This document shows, one piece after another, positions 1-8,112 of a stretch of 64,000 nucleotides of DNA; the stretch's first letter is position 1, and every line of letters begins with the position of its first letter. Source of the stretch: Bradyrhizobiaceae bacterium (GTDB taxonomy: Bacteria; Pseudomonadota; Alphaproteobacteria; Rhizobiales; Aestuariivirgaceae). The stretch lies in the NCBI GenBank assembly GCA_947475225.1, contig CANJMQ010000011.1, forward strand, positions 1 to 64,000. Reading direction: 5' to 3'. The position numbers and the translations under genes were made by a program. The notes beneath the pieces are model-generated. The model was not told the DNA's origin and did no database searches. It saw only the letters and a list, made by a program, of their open reading frames with translations.

Positions 1-359
1 ATGCCGCGTTGAAGCAGGCACTGGGCGAGCGGGTGAAGGACGTCCGTTCCTCCAAGCGCCTCACGGAAAGTGCGGTCTGCATCGTCAACGACAGCATGAT
101 GGACCGCACGCTGGAAAAGCTGCTGTCACGACAGAAGGATTCCGGCATCTCGGTGTCGGCACCCATCCTGGAGGTGAACCCCACCCACCCGCTCATCAAG
201 GCGCTCGCCGCGCTGGTGAAGGCCAAGGGTGCGGCGTCTGTCGATGATGCAGCACAGCTGCTTCTCGACCAGGCCTTCATCATCGAAGGTGAGCAGGTTC
301 CGGACCCGGCGAATTTTGCGAAGCGGCTGGCGGATGTGATGGCGAAGGCGTTCGGGTAA
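1..359 (+). CDS. htpG: Molecular chaperone HtpG (Hsp90), C-terminal end only
   Basis: The frame is open from the window edge (codons from base 3) to a stop at 359, giving about 118 C-terminal residues. The stretch with VKDVRSSKRLTESAVC followed by LEVNPTHPLIKAL matches the C-terminal dimerisation domain of bacterial Hsp90. That family is an ATP-dependent cytosolic chaperone of about 620-640 residues, so roughly four fifths of the gene lies upstream of the window. The ATPase domain cannot be judged here. A palindromic repeat follows directly and may end transcription. Confidence 0.9.
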   Translation, partial: AALKQALGERVKDVRSSKRLTESAVCIVNDSMMDRTLEKLLSRQKDSGISVSAPILEVNPTHPLIKALAALVKAKGAASVDDAAQLLLDQAFIIEGEQVPDPANFAKRLADVMAKAFG

Positions 360-371
360 TATGATTGACGC

Positions 372-464
372 CGTCACCCCGGCGAAAGCCGGGGCCCCGC
401 TTTCTTCCCGCCTTCCCGCGTGATTGGCGCCCAAAGCTGGGCCCCGGCTTTCGCCGGGGTGACG
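372..464. repeat. REP-like extragenic palindrome pair between htpG and efp
   Basis: A left arm reading GTCACCCCGGCGAAAGCC (from 373) and a right arm ending GGCTTTCGCCGGGGTGAC (to 463) are reverse complements and flank about 45 bases. Each arm can also fold on itself (CCCCGGC..GCCGGGG). The motif recurs at 24528, 27425 and 60439 in this window, always between genes. It lies between htpG and the converging efp, so it could act as a bidirectional terminator. Confidence 0.8.
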
Positions 465-540
465 TGGTTTGGGGCAAGCACCAAAAAAATGGCCGGGACA
501 AGCCCGGCCATGATGACGATTCAAGGTCCCTGAAAGACGG

Positions 541-1113
541 TCAGTCCTTCGCGCGTTCCACGTAGGAGGCGTCTTCCGTCTGCACCACGATGCGGGTGCC
601 GGATGCGATGTGCGGCGGCACCATGGTGCGCACGCCGTTGGACAGCAGCGCGGGCTTGAAGGAGGAGGACGCCGTCTGGTTCTTGATGGCGGGCTCGGTC
701 TCGACGATCTCGAGCGTCACGCGCTGCGGCAGTTCGATGGAGATCGGCACGCCGTTGAACAGGGCGATCTGGCATTCCATTCCTTCCTGCAGGAAGGGGG
801 CGCTATCGCCCAGCATGTCGGCCGGAACCTGGATCTGCTCATAGTTCTCGGGGTTCATGAAGACGTAGTTGTCGTCATCCTTGTAGAGGTAGGAGTGCGT
901 AATGGTCTCGACGAAGGCGCGCTCGAGGGGGTCGGTCGTCTTGTAGCGCACCACCGTCTTCACGCCGTCCGAGATGCGGCGCATGTCGATCGTGGTGGTC
1001 GGCGTGCCCTTGCCGGGGTGCATGGATTCGGCCTTCAGCACGACATAGAGCTTGCCGTCCTCGTGCTCGATGACATTGCCCTTGCGGACACCGCTTGCGA
1101 TTACCTTGACCAA
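541..1113 (-). CDS. efp: Translation elongation factor P
   Basis: EF-P binds between the ribosomal P and E sites and relieves stalling at polyproline stretches. From a TTG start at 1113 the product is 190 residues, the usual size for the family. It begins with [20 protein letters not shown] and carries the modification loop HPGKGTP, with Lys35 as the expected beta-lysylation site. An OB domain and the C-terminal domain follow. The frame is open further upstream to 1395, but that extension has no EF-P similarity and overlaps epmA. A purine-rich GAGAGACGAAA precedes the TTG. It is divergent from epmA, whose product modifies it. Confidence 0.93.
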   Translation of the reverse strand: MVKVIASGVRKGNVIEHEDGKLYVVLKAESMHPGKGTPTTTIDMRRISDGVKTVVRYKTTDPLERAFVETITHSYLYKDDDNYVFMNPENYEQIQVPADMLGDSAPFLQEGMECQIALFNGVPISIELPQRVTLEIVETEPAIKNQTASSSFKPALLSNGVRTMVPPHIASGTRIVVQTEDASYVERAKD

Positions 1114-1159
1114 TTTCGTCTCTCGTTTTCTGAAGAATTGCCGGATTTGGTTGCGCGGG

Positions 1160-1188
1160 GTATTAGCAGCGGCCACCCCGGAAGCCAA
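1160..1188 (-). promoter_or_regulatory. Candidate sigma70-type promoter for efp
   Basis: Read on the minus strand, TTGGCT (complement of 1183-1188) and TAATAC (complement of 1160-1165) are 17 bases apart, about 45 bases upstream of the efp TTG start. The match to consensus is partial. The 95-base gap between efp and epmA must hold promoters for both genes. Confidence 0.35.
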
Positions 1189-1208
1189 CCCCCCAGGAGA
1201 ATCAGCCC

Positions 1209-2243
1209 TTGGCTGCCCAGGAGTCCCACTGGTTCGACCCGGCCCGTCACGCCGACCGCCGCCCCTTCCTGCTGGCCAGGAACCGTATCGTGGCGGGTAT
1301 CCGCCAGTGGTTCGCCGAGCGCGACTTCGTGGAGGTGGACTGCGCCGCGCTGGCCATTTCGCCTGGCAACGAGGCCCATCTCCATGCCTTTTCAACCGAA
1401 TTGATCCTGCCGGATGGCTCCACCGCGCGGCGCTACCTCCACACCTCGCCTGAATTCGCCGCCAAGAAGCTGCTGGCGGCTGGGGAAACCCGCATCTTCA
1501 ATCTCGGCCATGTGTGGCGGAACCGCGAGCGGACGCTGACCCATTCGCCTGAATTCACCATGCTCGAATGGTACCGGGCGCGGGAGGATTACGAGATCAT
1601 CATCGCCGATACGCTGGCGCTCGTGCAGCTCGCCGCACAGGTGGCGGGCACGCGCCAGTTCCGCTGGCGCGGCCGCGCGGCCGATCCCTTCGCCGGGGCG
1701 GAGTGGCTCACCGTGAATGATGCCTTCAAGGCCCACGCCGGGGTGGATCTGCTCGCGACGCTGAAGCCGGATGGCACGGCCGACGCGCAAGCACTGGCCG
1801 CCGTCTCGCCCGTGGCCTTCGGCGCGGGTGAGAGCTGGTCGGATATCTTCAGCCGCATCCTGTCGGAGAAGGTGGAGCCGCAGCTCGGCAACGGCCGCAT
1901 GACGGTTCTCTATGAGTATCCATCCGTCGAAGCGGCCCTGGCGCGCACCACGGCGCGCGACAGCCGCGTGGCGGAGCGCTTCGAGCTCTATGCCTGCGGT
2001 GTGGAGCTGGCCAACGGCTTCGGTGAGTTGACCGATCCGGAAGAGCAGCGCCGCCGCTTCATCGCCGAGATGGACGTGAAGGAACAGGTCTATGGCGAGC
2101 GCTATCCGATCGACGAGGAACTGCTGGAGGCGCTGGCAATCATGCCGCCCGCCTCGGGCGTTGCCCTCGGCCTCGACCGGCTGGTGATGCTGGCCTCGGG
2201 CGCCACGCGCATCGACCAGGTGCTGTGGACGCCGGTCGTGTGA
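1209..2243 (+). CDS. epmA: EF-P (R)-beta-lysine ligase EpmA (PoxA/GenX)
   Basis: A 344-residue paralogue of the lysyl-tRNA synthetase catalytic domain without the anticodon-binding domain, as expected for EpmA. Class II motif 2 is visible near residues 97-125 ([13 protein letters not shown], then [13 protein letters not shown]). Motif 3, [12 protein letters not shown], is near the C terminus. The family ligates beta-lysine to EF-P. The TTG start at 1209 is chosen because AGGAGA lies about 9 bases upstream and the product then has the usual length. The substrate gene efp is divergent next door. The partner mutase EpmB is not visible in this window. Confidence 0.9.
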   Translation: MAAQESHWFDPARHADRRPFLLARNRIVAGIRQWFAERDFVEVDCAALAISPGNEAHLHAFSTELILPDGSTARRYLHTSPEFAAKKLLAAGETRIFNLGHVWRNRERTLTHSPEFTMLEWYRAREDYEIIIADTLALVQLAAQVAGTRQFRWRGRAADPFAGAEWLTVNDAFKAHAGVDLLATLKPDGTADAQALAAVSPVAFGAGESWSDIFSRILSEKVEPQLGNGRMTVLYEYPSVEAALARTTARDSRVAERFELYACGVELANGFGELTDPEEQRRRFIAEMDVKEQVYGERYPIDEELLEALAIMPPASGVALGLDRLVMLASGATRIDQVLWTPVV

Positions 2244-2318
2244 CGCAACGCCTCGATGGCGGCCCCGTGCGGCGTTAGGGTCTGCGCCTGCAACAGTGAA
2301 TAGATAAAGGGGAGCAAG

Positions 2319-3395
2319 ATGGGCAAGGTTCGTTACGCGGTCATTGGCACAGGCTGGATTTCACAGATCGTCTTCATGCCGGCCATCGCCCAGACCGGCA
2401 ATTCCGAGATGACCGCGATCGTATCGGGCAGCCCTGACAATGCCCGCAGGCTCGCCGAGTTCTATGGCATCCGCGATGTCTATTCCTATGACCGCTATGG
2501 CGAGATGCTCAAGAGCGGGAAAGTGGATGCCGTCTATATAGCACTCCCCAACTCCCAGCACGCGGCGTTCGCAGTGCCGGCGCTGGAAGCAGGCATCCAC
2601 GCGCTGGTGGAAAAGCCACTCGCCACCACGAGTCAGGAATGCGACGCCATGATTGCGGCGGCCGAAAGATCCGGTGCGCGGCTCATGACGGCCTATCGCC
2701 TGCACAGCGAGCCGGGCACGCTGGAGGCGATCGACATGATCCGCCGCGGCGAGATCGGCGAACCGCGCATCTTCTCCTCGGTCTTCGCCTTCCCGGTGCC
2801 TGCCGGCAACCACCGCCTGCTGGCGCAGCATTGGGGCGGCCCGCTGCAGGACCTTGGCGTCTATTGCATCAACGCGGTGCGCCATCTCTTTGGGGCGGAG
2901 CCGACGGAAGTGATTGCTGCAACGGCCCGGCGGCCGGATGATGCGCGTTTCGGCGAAGTGGAGGAAATGGTCTCTGTCACCCTGCGCTTCCCCGGTGACA
3001 GGGTCGGCCAGTTCGTCGCCAGCTTCGGCGGCGACGACATCGACCAGTATCGCGTGGTCGGAACGACAGGCCAGATCGAGGTTTCCTCGGGCTATCGCTT
3101 CGACCGGCCGATCACTGTCCGCCTCACCAGGGGCGGCAAGACGGAAGAGACCTGTTTCCCGCAATATGACCACTTCAGCGGACAGATCGATTATTTCTCG
3201 GACTGCATCCAGAAGGGGCTGAAGCCGGTGGCCGATGGTGCCGACGGCCTGGCCGACGTCGTCATCATGCGCGCCATCGAGCAGTCCGCGGCGACCGGAA
3301 TGGCCCAGAAGATCTCGCTTGCCCCCGCCGCCCGTCACCCGGTGAAGGACATGGCGCGCAGCTTCCCCATGGCGGAGCGCCGGCTGATGTTGTGA
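2319..3395 (+). CDS. Gfo/Idh/MocA family NAD(P)-dependent oxidoreductase
   Basis: A 358-residue protein with an N-terminal Rossmann fold (YAVIGTGWIS, residues 6-15), the family signature EKP at residues 98-100, and a C-terminal alpha/beta substrate domain. These enzymes oxidise or reduce sugars, inositols or related hydroxyl compounds with NAD(P). The substrate cannot be read from sequence, and no sugar transporter is adjacent. An ATG start follows a GGGGAGCAAG ribosome binding site. It converges on mch with only 7 bases between the stop codons. Confidence 0.85.
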   Translation: MGKVRYAVIGTGWISQIVFMPAIAQTGNSEMTAIVSGSPDNARRLAEFYGIRDVYSYDRYGEMLKSGKVDAVYIALPNSQHAAFAVPALEAGIHALVEKPLATTSQECDAMIAAAERSGARLMTAYRLHSEPGTLEAIDMIRRGEIGEPRIFSSVFAFPVPAGNHRLLAQHWGGPLQDLGVYCINAVRHLFGAEPTEVIAATARRPDDARFGEVEEMVSVTLRFPGDRVGQFVASFGGDDIDQYRVVGTTGQIEVSSGYRFDRPITVRLTRGGKTEETCFPQYDHFSGQIDYFSDCIQKGLKPVADGADGLADVVIMRAIEQSAATGMAQKISLAPAARHPVKDMARSFPMAERRLML

Positions 3396-3402
3396 GCCGG
3401 GC

Positions 3403-4455
3403 TCAGCGCACCATCAGCGCCCAGTAGTCGAGCTCCAGGATCACGCCGGGCTTGTCCGGCGTGCCGTCCTCCACCGGAAATTCCGCACACGGAACATCCC
3501 GCGTGGCGCGCGTCACGATGCGCAGCGCGCCGACGTCGCTGCGCCCCGGAAGTTCTGCAGTCTCGATGATCTCCGACCACGCGAACACCGTGCCGCCGGC
3601 GAACAGTGGCGCCACATGGCGGCCGCCGTTGATGGCGGCGATGTGGAAGGCATTGGCGAGCCCGTTGAAGCTCAGGGCGCGCGCCAGCGAGATGACGTGG
3701 CCGCCATAGATCAGCCTGCGGCCGAAGCGCCCCTGCGCCTCCGAATGCTGGTTGAAATGCACCTTGGCGGTGTTCTGGAAGAGGCGCGTGGCGATCTGAT
3801 GCTCGGCCTCCTCCACCGTCATGCCATCCACATGGTCGATCTTCTCGCCCGCCGCATAATCCTTGAAGCGATGGGTGGAACCGGCAAGGCCGTCATCCCA
3901 GTTCCTCGCGTCGATCAGCGGGCAGGCGCGGCCCAGTTCGGCGAGGTCCACGCGCTTCGGCAGCGTCGGCACAACGGCCTCCGGCGCAGGGGCCTTCTCG
4001 TCGCGCTTTCTCACCATCACCCAGCGCACATAGGAGAGCACCTCTTCGCCCCGCTGGTTGGTGCCGACCGAGCGCATATAGACGGTGCCGGTCTTGGCCG
4101 TGGAATTCTCCTTGAGGCCGATCACCTCGGACACGGTCGAGAGCGTATCGCCGGGATAGACCGGTTTGAGGAACCGGCAATCGGCATAACCGAGATTTGC
4201 CACCGCATTGAGCGAGATATCCGGCACCGTCTTGCCGAAGACCACGTGGAAGGTGAGCAGGTCATCAATCGGCGCCTGCGGGTAGCCCACCGCCTTGGCG
4301 AAGGCATCGGATGACTGCACGGCAAAGCGCGAGCCATAGAGCGCGGTGTAGAGCGCCACATCGCCCACCGTCACCGTGCGCGGTGTGGCATGGCGGATCT
4401 TCTGGCCGAGGCGGAAGTCCTCGAAATAATTGCCGGTGTTGGTCTTGATGCTCAC
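3403..4455 (-). CDS. mch: Mesaconyl-CoA hydratase (beta-methylmalyl-CoA dehydratase), MaoC type
   Basis: A 350-residue double-hotdog MaoC-like protein. The N-terminal half (NYFEDFRLGQKIRHATPRTV, then DDLLTFHVVFGKTVPDISLN) and the C-terminal half (DHVDGMTVEEAEHQIATRLF, then YGGHVISLARALSFNGLANA) closely follow Rhodobacter-type mesaconyl-CoA hydratase as I know it. That enzyme hydrates mesaconyl-C1-CoA to beta-methylmalyl-CoA in the ethylmalonyl-CoA pathway of acetyl-CoA assimilation. The GTG start at 4455 overlaps the TGA of mcl2 (GTGA), so the two are translationally coupled. An itaconate- or methylaspartate-type hydratase is a less likely alternative. Confidence 0.85.
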   Translation of the reverse strand: MSIKTNTGNYFEDFRLGQKIRHATPRTVTVGDVALYTALYGSRFAVQSSDAFAKAVGYPQAPIDDLLTFHVVFGKTVPDISLNAVANLGYADCRFLKPVYPGDTLSTVSEVIGLKENSTAKTGTVYMRSVGTNQRGEEVLSYVRWVMVRKRDEKAPAPEAVVPTLPKRVDLAELGRACPLIDARNWDDGLAGSTHRFKDYAAGEKIDHVDGMTVEEAEHQIATRLFQNTAKVHFNQHSEAQGRFGRRLIYGGHVISLARALSFNGLANAFHIAAINGGRHVAPLFAGGTVFAWSEIIETAELPGRSDVGALRIVTRATRDVPCAEFPVEDGTPDKPGVILELDYWALMVR

Positions 4456-5312
4456 GAAATTGCCTCCGCAATGGCCGCCATGCGTTCTGCCATGGCAAGG
4501 TGCAGGCGTTCCACCATCTTGCCGTCGACCGTGATGACGCCCTTCGCCGCATTCTCCGGCAGCTGGAAGGCCTCGATGATCCTGCGCGCCCAGGCCACCT
4601 CTTCAGGCGCCGGCGAGAACATCTCGTTGCAGGCGGCGATCTGGCCGGGGTGGATCAGCGTCTTGCCGTCCATGCCCAGCGTGCGGCCCTGCTCGCATTC
4701 GGCACGGAAGCCCTGTTCGTCACGGAAGTCGTTGTAGACGCCGTCGATCACGTCGAGGCCATAGGCGCGGGCGGCCAGCAGCGTCATCGACAGCCACGGC
4801 AGAATGGCGAAGCGCCCGCCGGTGGCCAGTGCGCGCGATTCCTTCAGCAGGTCATTGGTGCCCAGCACGAAGCAGGAGAGACGCGCCACCTGGTGCACCG
4901 AGGCGATCTCGCGCACGTTGAAGATGGCCATGGGCGTTTCCATCATCGCCCACATGCGGGTCTTCTCGGCCCCGCCCATGCCGACATGGATCTTCGAGAC
5001 ATTCACGATGTCGCCGGGGCGGGCGACCTTCGGCACCAGGATGGCATCGGGGTTCACCTCCGCCGCCATCTTCAGGTCTTCCACGCCCCACGGCGTGTCG
5101 AGGCCGTTGATGCGGATGACGAGCTCGCGCCGGCCGAAGCCCCCGGCCTTCACGGCGGCTGCCACCTTGGCGCGGGCCTCGGACTTGGCGTCGGGGGCGA
5201 CCGAATCCTCGAGGTCGAGGATCAGCGAATCGGCGTCGAGGGACTTTGCCTTCTCGAGGGCGCGCTCATTGGCGCCGGGCATGTAGAGGACGCTGCGTCT
5301 GGCTCTGAACAT
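4452..5312 (-). CDS. mcl2: CitE-like malyl-CoA thioesterase / beta-methylmalyl-CoA lyase family protein (Mcl2-like)
   Basis: A 286-residue HpcH/HpaI aldolase/citrate lyase beta family protein. It begins MFRARRSVLYMPGANERALE and contains LILDLEDSVAPDAK, METPMAIFN and the C-terminal FRDEQGFRAECEQGR block. This resembles Mcl2, the (3S)-malyl-CoA thioesterase of the ethylmalonyl-CoA pathway, more than Mcl1 lyase, although lyase activity cannot be excluded. The ATG at 5312 is used because upstream sequence in this frame is non-coding in character and GAGACGGAAAAGACAAG precedes it. It overlaps mch by GTGA and is divergent from the oxidase operon. Confidence 0.8.
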   Translation of the reverse strand: MFRARRSVLYMPGANERALEKAKSLDADSLILDLEDSVAPDAKSEARAKVAAAVKAGGFGRRELVIRINGLDTPWGVEDLKMAAEVNPDAILVPKVARPGDIVNVSKIHVGMGGAEKTRMWAMMETPMAIFNVREIASVHQVARLSCFVLGTNDLLKESRALATGGRFAILPWLSMTLLAARAYGLDVIDGVYNDFRDEQGFRAECEQGRTLGMDGKTLIHPGQIAACNEMFSPAPEEVAWARRIIEAFQLPENAAKGVITVDGKMVERLHLAMAERMAAIAEAIS

Positions 5313-5429
5313 CTTGTCTTTTCCGTCTCTTGCTGCGCTGCAAGCTAGTCGCCGCAATGCGCCAAGGGAAGCCCACTTTTGGATGCGCCGCATGGCTTCT
5401 GCCCTTGTGGGGATGTGCCGCTTTGGGCA

Positions 5430-6614
5430 ATGTCCGCTCCCATGAAAACATATGATGTCGTGATCGTGGGCGGCGGCGTGGTGGGCAGCGCCAGCGCCCA
5501 TTACCTGCGTAAAAACGGCTTTACAGGCTCCATCGCCCTGGTCGAGAAGGACACGAGCTGGGCGCAGGGCTGCACCGCCCGGTCGGTCGGGGGCTTGCGC
5601 CAGCAGTTTTCGACGCCCGAGAACATCCATCTTTCGAAGTTCGGGGTGGCGCTGGTCAAGACCCTGAAGCAGGAGTTCGGGCCGGATGCCGACGTCGGCT
5701 TCAAGGAGCAGGGCTATCTCATTTGTGCAACGCCCGAGGGCCTGCCCGTCCTCGAAGAGAATCACGCCGTCCAGATCGCCAACGGCGCCGACAACGTGCT
5801 GCTGCGTGGTGACGCGTTGGCCGCGCGCTTTCCCTGGCTGGTGACGGACGGGATCGCGGCGGCCTGCTTCGGCCTCTCGGGCGAGGGTTGGGTGGACCCC
5901 TACATGTTCGCCGCGCTGTTCCGGAAATCCGCCATCGCCCGGGGCGTCGAGCTGATCCAGGACGAGGTGACGGGTGTCACCCGCCAGGGCGGCCGCATCA
6001 CCGGCGTCACGCTGGCGTCTGGTGAAGCCATCGCCTGCGGCACGCTGGTCAATGCGGCGGGCACGGGAGCGGGCAAGCTCGCCGCCATGGCAGGGATCGA
6101 GCTGCCGGTGGGCCCGCGCAAGCGCTATGTCTATGTGCTCGATTGCCCGGCCGCCACCGAGGCGCTGCACAAGGCCCCGCTCACCGTCATTCCCGGCGGC
6201 GTCTATTTCCGCCCCGAGGGCCGCAACTTCCTCGCCGGTCTTTCACCCGAGGAGCATCAGGAGCCGGACAATCTCGACTGGGAGGTCGACCACGCCTGGT
6301 TCGAGGACAACATATGGCCAGCACTCGCCGAGCGCATTCCGCTGTTCGAGGCGATCAAGGTCACCAGCGCCTGGGTGGGGCACTATGACTACAATGCGCT
6401 GGACCAGAACGCGGTGATCGGCCCGCATCCGGAGGTCGCCAACTTCCTCTTTGCCAACGGCTTCTCAGGCCACGGCTTGCAGCAGGGCCCGGCGGCGGGC
6501 AACGCGATTTCCGAACTCGTCATCGATGGGGGGTACAAGACCATCGACCTGGCGCGTTTCGGCTATGACCGCATCCGCAACAAGGCGCCGCTGTTCGAGA
6601 AGAACGTCATCTGA
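5430..6614 (+). CDS. FAD-dependent amino-acid/amine oxidase (DAO family)
   Basis: About 394 residues from the ATG at 5430 (a second ATG at 5442 is equally possible). The N terminus carries the dinucleotide-binding motif VVIVGGGVVGSASAHYL and the C terminus the DAO-family block FANGFSGHGLQQGPAAGNAI. Members related to sarcosine or glycine oxidase and dimethylglycine dehydrogenase oxidise the C-N bond of amino acids or N-methyl amines. There is no folate-binding GcvT-like domain. It heads a coupled operon: its TGA and the pdxY ATG share one base. With FolD and a PLP dehydratase downstream, an N-methylated or simple amino acid substrate is plausible, but this is inference. Confidence 0.82.
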   Translation: MSAPMKTYDVVIVGGGVVGSASAHYLRKNGFTGSIALVEKDTSWAQGCTARSVGGLRQQFSTPENIHLSKFGVALVKTLKQEFGPDADVGFKEQGYLICATPEGLPVLEENHAVQIANGADNVLLRGDALAARFPWLVTDGIAAACFGLSGEGWVDPYMFAALFRKSAIARGVELIQDEVTGVTRQGGRITGVTLASGEAIACGTLVNAAGTGAGKLAAMAGIELPVGPRKRYVYVLDCPAATEALHKAPLTVIPGGVYFRPEGRNFLAGLSPEEHQEPDNLDWEVDHAWFEDNIWPALAERIPLFEAIKVTSAWVGHYDYNALDQNAVIGPHPEVANFLFANGFSGHGLQQGPAAGNAISELVIDGGYKTIDLARFGYDRIRNKAPLFEKNVI

Positions 6615-7381
6615 TGAAGGTCTTGAGCATCTCCAGCCAGGTCGTCTGGGGCCCCGTCGGCAATTCTGCGGCCGTTCCGGCCCTTCAGGCGAAGGGCTAC
6701 GAGGTGCTGGCACTGCCCACCATCACGCTGTCGAATCATCCGGGCCATGGCGCACCGGCGGGCTTCCGCACGCAGGCCGAGGACATGGCGCGCATGTTTG
6801 CAGCGCTTGAAGCACTGGGCGCGCTTCACAACCTCGACGCCATGCTCACCGGCTACTTCGCGACGACAGGCCAGGTGGAAGAGGTGGCCGGGCTTCTTGG
6901 CCGTGTTGCCGTGCCCTATCTGCTGGTCGATCCGGTGATGGGTGACCACGGCAGGCTCTACATCCCGCAGGAGGTGGCCGAAGCCATCCGCGCCCATCTG
7001 GTGCCGCGCGCCAGCTGCCTCACGCCGAACGCCTTCGAGCTTGCATGGCTGTCAGGCCATGATGTGACGGACGAGGCGAGCGCCATCGCCGCCGCGCGCT
7101 CACTCTCACTCCCTGAAGTGCTCGCCACCTCCGTTCCATCGCGTGATGGCCTCGCCACGCTGTTGGTAACGCCCGATGAGGTTCACAGTATTGTCGCGCC
7201 GAAGCTCGACAAGGTGCCGAATGGCACGGGTGATTTCCTCAGCGGCCTTTATCTCGCCGAACGCCTCGAGCACGCGCCGCAGCAGGCATTCGCGGCGGCG
7301 ATGAAGACCTTGTCCCGCGCCATTGCCCTCAGCACCGGCATCACGGTGCTGAACGTGGCGGGCGCGCTGCACGGATCATGA
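6614..7381 (+). CDS. pdxY: Pyridoxal kinase PdxY/PdxK
   Basis: A 255-residue ribokinase-superfamily protein. It begins MKVLSISSQVVWGPVGNSAA, the PLP-salvage kinase N terminus. It contains LVDPVMGDHGRLY (phosphate/metal region) and DKVPNGTGDFLSGL, the GTGD anion-hole motif with the catalytic Asp. It phosphorylates pyridoxal for PLP salvage. The start shares a base with the stop of the oxidase (TGATG), and the end overlaps the DUF429 gene by ATGA. Supplying PLP fits the PLP-dependent dehydratase at the end of the operon. Confidence 0.9.
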   Translation: MKVLSISSQVVWGPVGNSAAVPALQAKGYEVLALPTITLSNHPGHGAPAGFRTQAEDMARMFAALEALGALHNLDAMLTGYFATTGQVEEVAGLLGRVAVPYLLVDPVMGDHGRLYIPQEVAEAIRAHLVPRASCLTPNAFELAWLSGHDVTDEASAIAAARSLSLPEVLATSVPSRDGLATLLVTPDEVHSIVAPKLDKVPNGTGDFLSGLYLAERLEHAPQQAFAAAMKTLSRAIALSTGITVLNVAGALHGS

Positions 7382-8079
7382 CGCCTGTCGTCGGCGTCGA
7401 TGGCTGCCGCGGCGGCTGGATCGCCGTGCACTGGGCAGAGACCGTCTCCCATCATCTCTGCCGCAGCTTCGCGGAGGTTCTCGCGATGGATGCGGCGGTC
7501 ATCGCCGTCGACATGCCCATCGGCTTTCCGCAGGGATCGGGCCGCGCCGCCGAGCGCGAGGTGCGGCAGCGGCTGGGTGAGCGGCAGTCGAGCGTCTTTT
7601 CGGTGCCCTCGCGCGCCGCCGTGATGTGCACTGACTATCGCCAGTCCTGTGCGGCCAATCTCGCCAATTCCGATCCGCCGAAAAAAGTCTCGAAGCAGAT
7701 CTTCCACATCTTCCCCAAGATGCGTGAGATCGATGCGCTCATCACGCCCACGTTGCAGACGCGCATCGTCGAGGTCCACCCGGAACTGGCCTTCTGGGTA
7801 ATGAACGGCGAAGCACCGCTGCCGCTGCCCAAGAAGGTGAAGGGCAGTCCGCATCCGCCCGGCCTCGAACTGCGCCAAGCGCTTCTCGCGGCGGCCGGCT
7901 TCCCGCTCGCCACCCTTCAGCCCGCAACCTACCGCCGTACCGACGTCGGTGCCGACGATCTCCTTGACGCCTGTGCCTGCGCGTGGAGCGCCCGGCGCAT
8001 CCATGAGGGGCGCGCCGTCCGCTTCCCGGCCGATCCGCCGCTCGATGCAAGGGGCTTGCGCATGGCGATCACGGCGTGA
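7378..8079 (+). CDS. DUF429 domain-containing protein
   Basis: A 233-residue protein with the DUF429 pattern: GVDGCRGGWIAV at the N terminus, AVDMPIGFP near residue 43, then the family block with SVFSVPSRAAV. The fold is predicted to be RNase H-like, with acidic residues at positions equivalent to the nuclease site (Asp8, Asp44). Its substrate and biological role are unknown. The ATG overlaps the pdxY stop (ATGA), and folD starts about 33 bases downstream. Confidence 0.85.
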   Translation: MTPVVGVDGCRGGWIAVHWAETVSHHLCRSFAEVLAMDAAVIAVDMPIGFPQGSGRAAEREVRQRLGERQSSVFSVPSRAAVMCTDYRQSCAANLANSDPPKKVSKQIFHIFPKMREIDALITPTLQTRIVEVHPELAFWVMNGEAPLPLPKKVKGSPHPPGLELRQALLAAAGFPLATLQPATYRRTDVGADDLLDACACAWSARRIHEGRAVRFPADPPLDARGLRMAITA

Positions 8080-8112
8080 GAAAGAGACGCCCAAGCCAGG
8101 AAAGTGCCGACA

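Noticed and set aside
126-524. Minus-strand frames across the htpG end and REP pair
   Set aside because: They read through a palindromic repeat and antisense to htpG.
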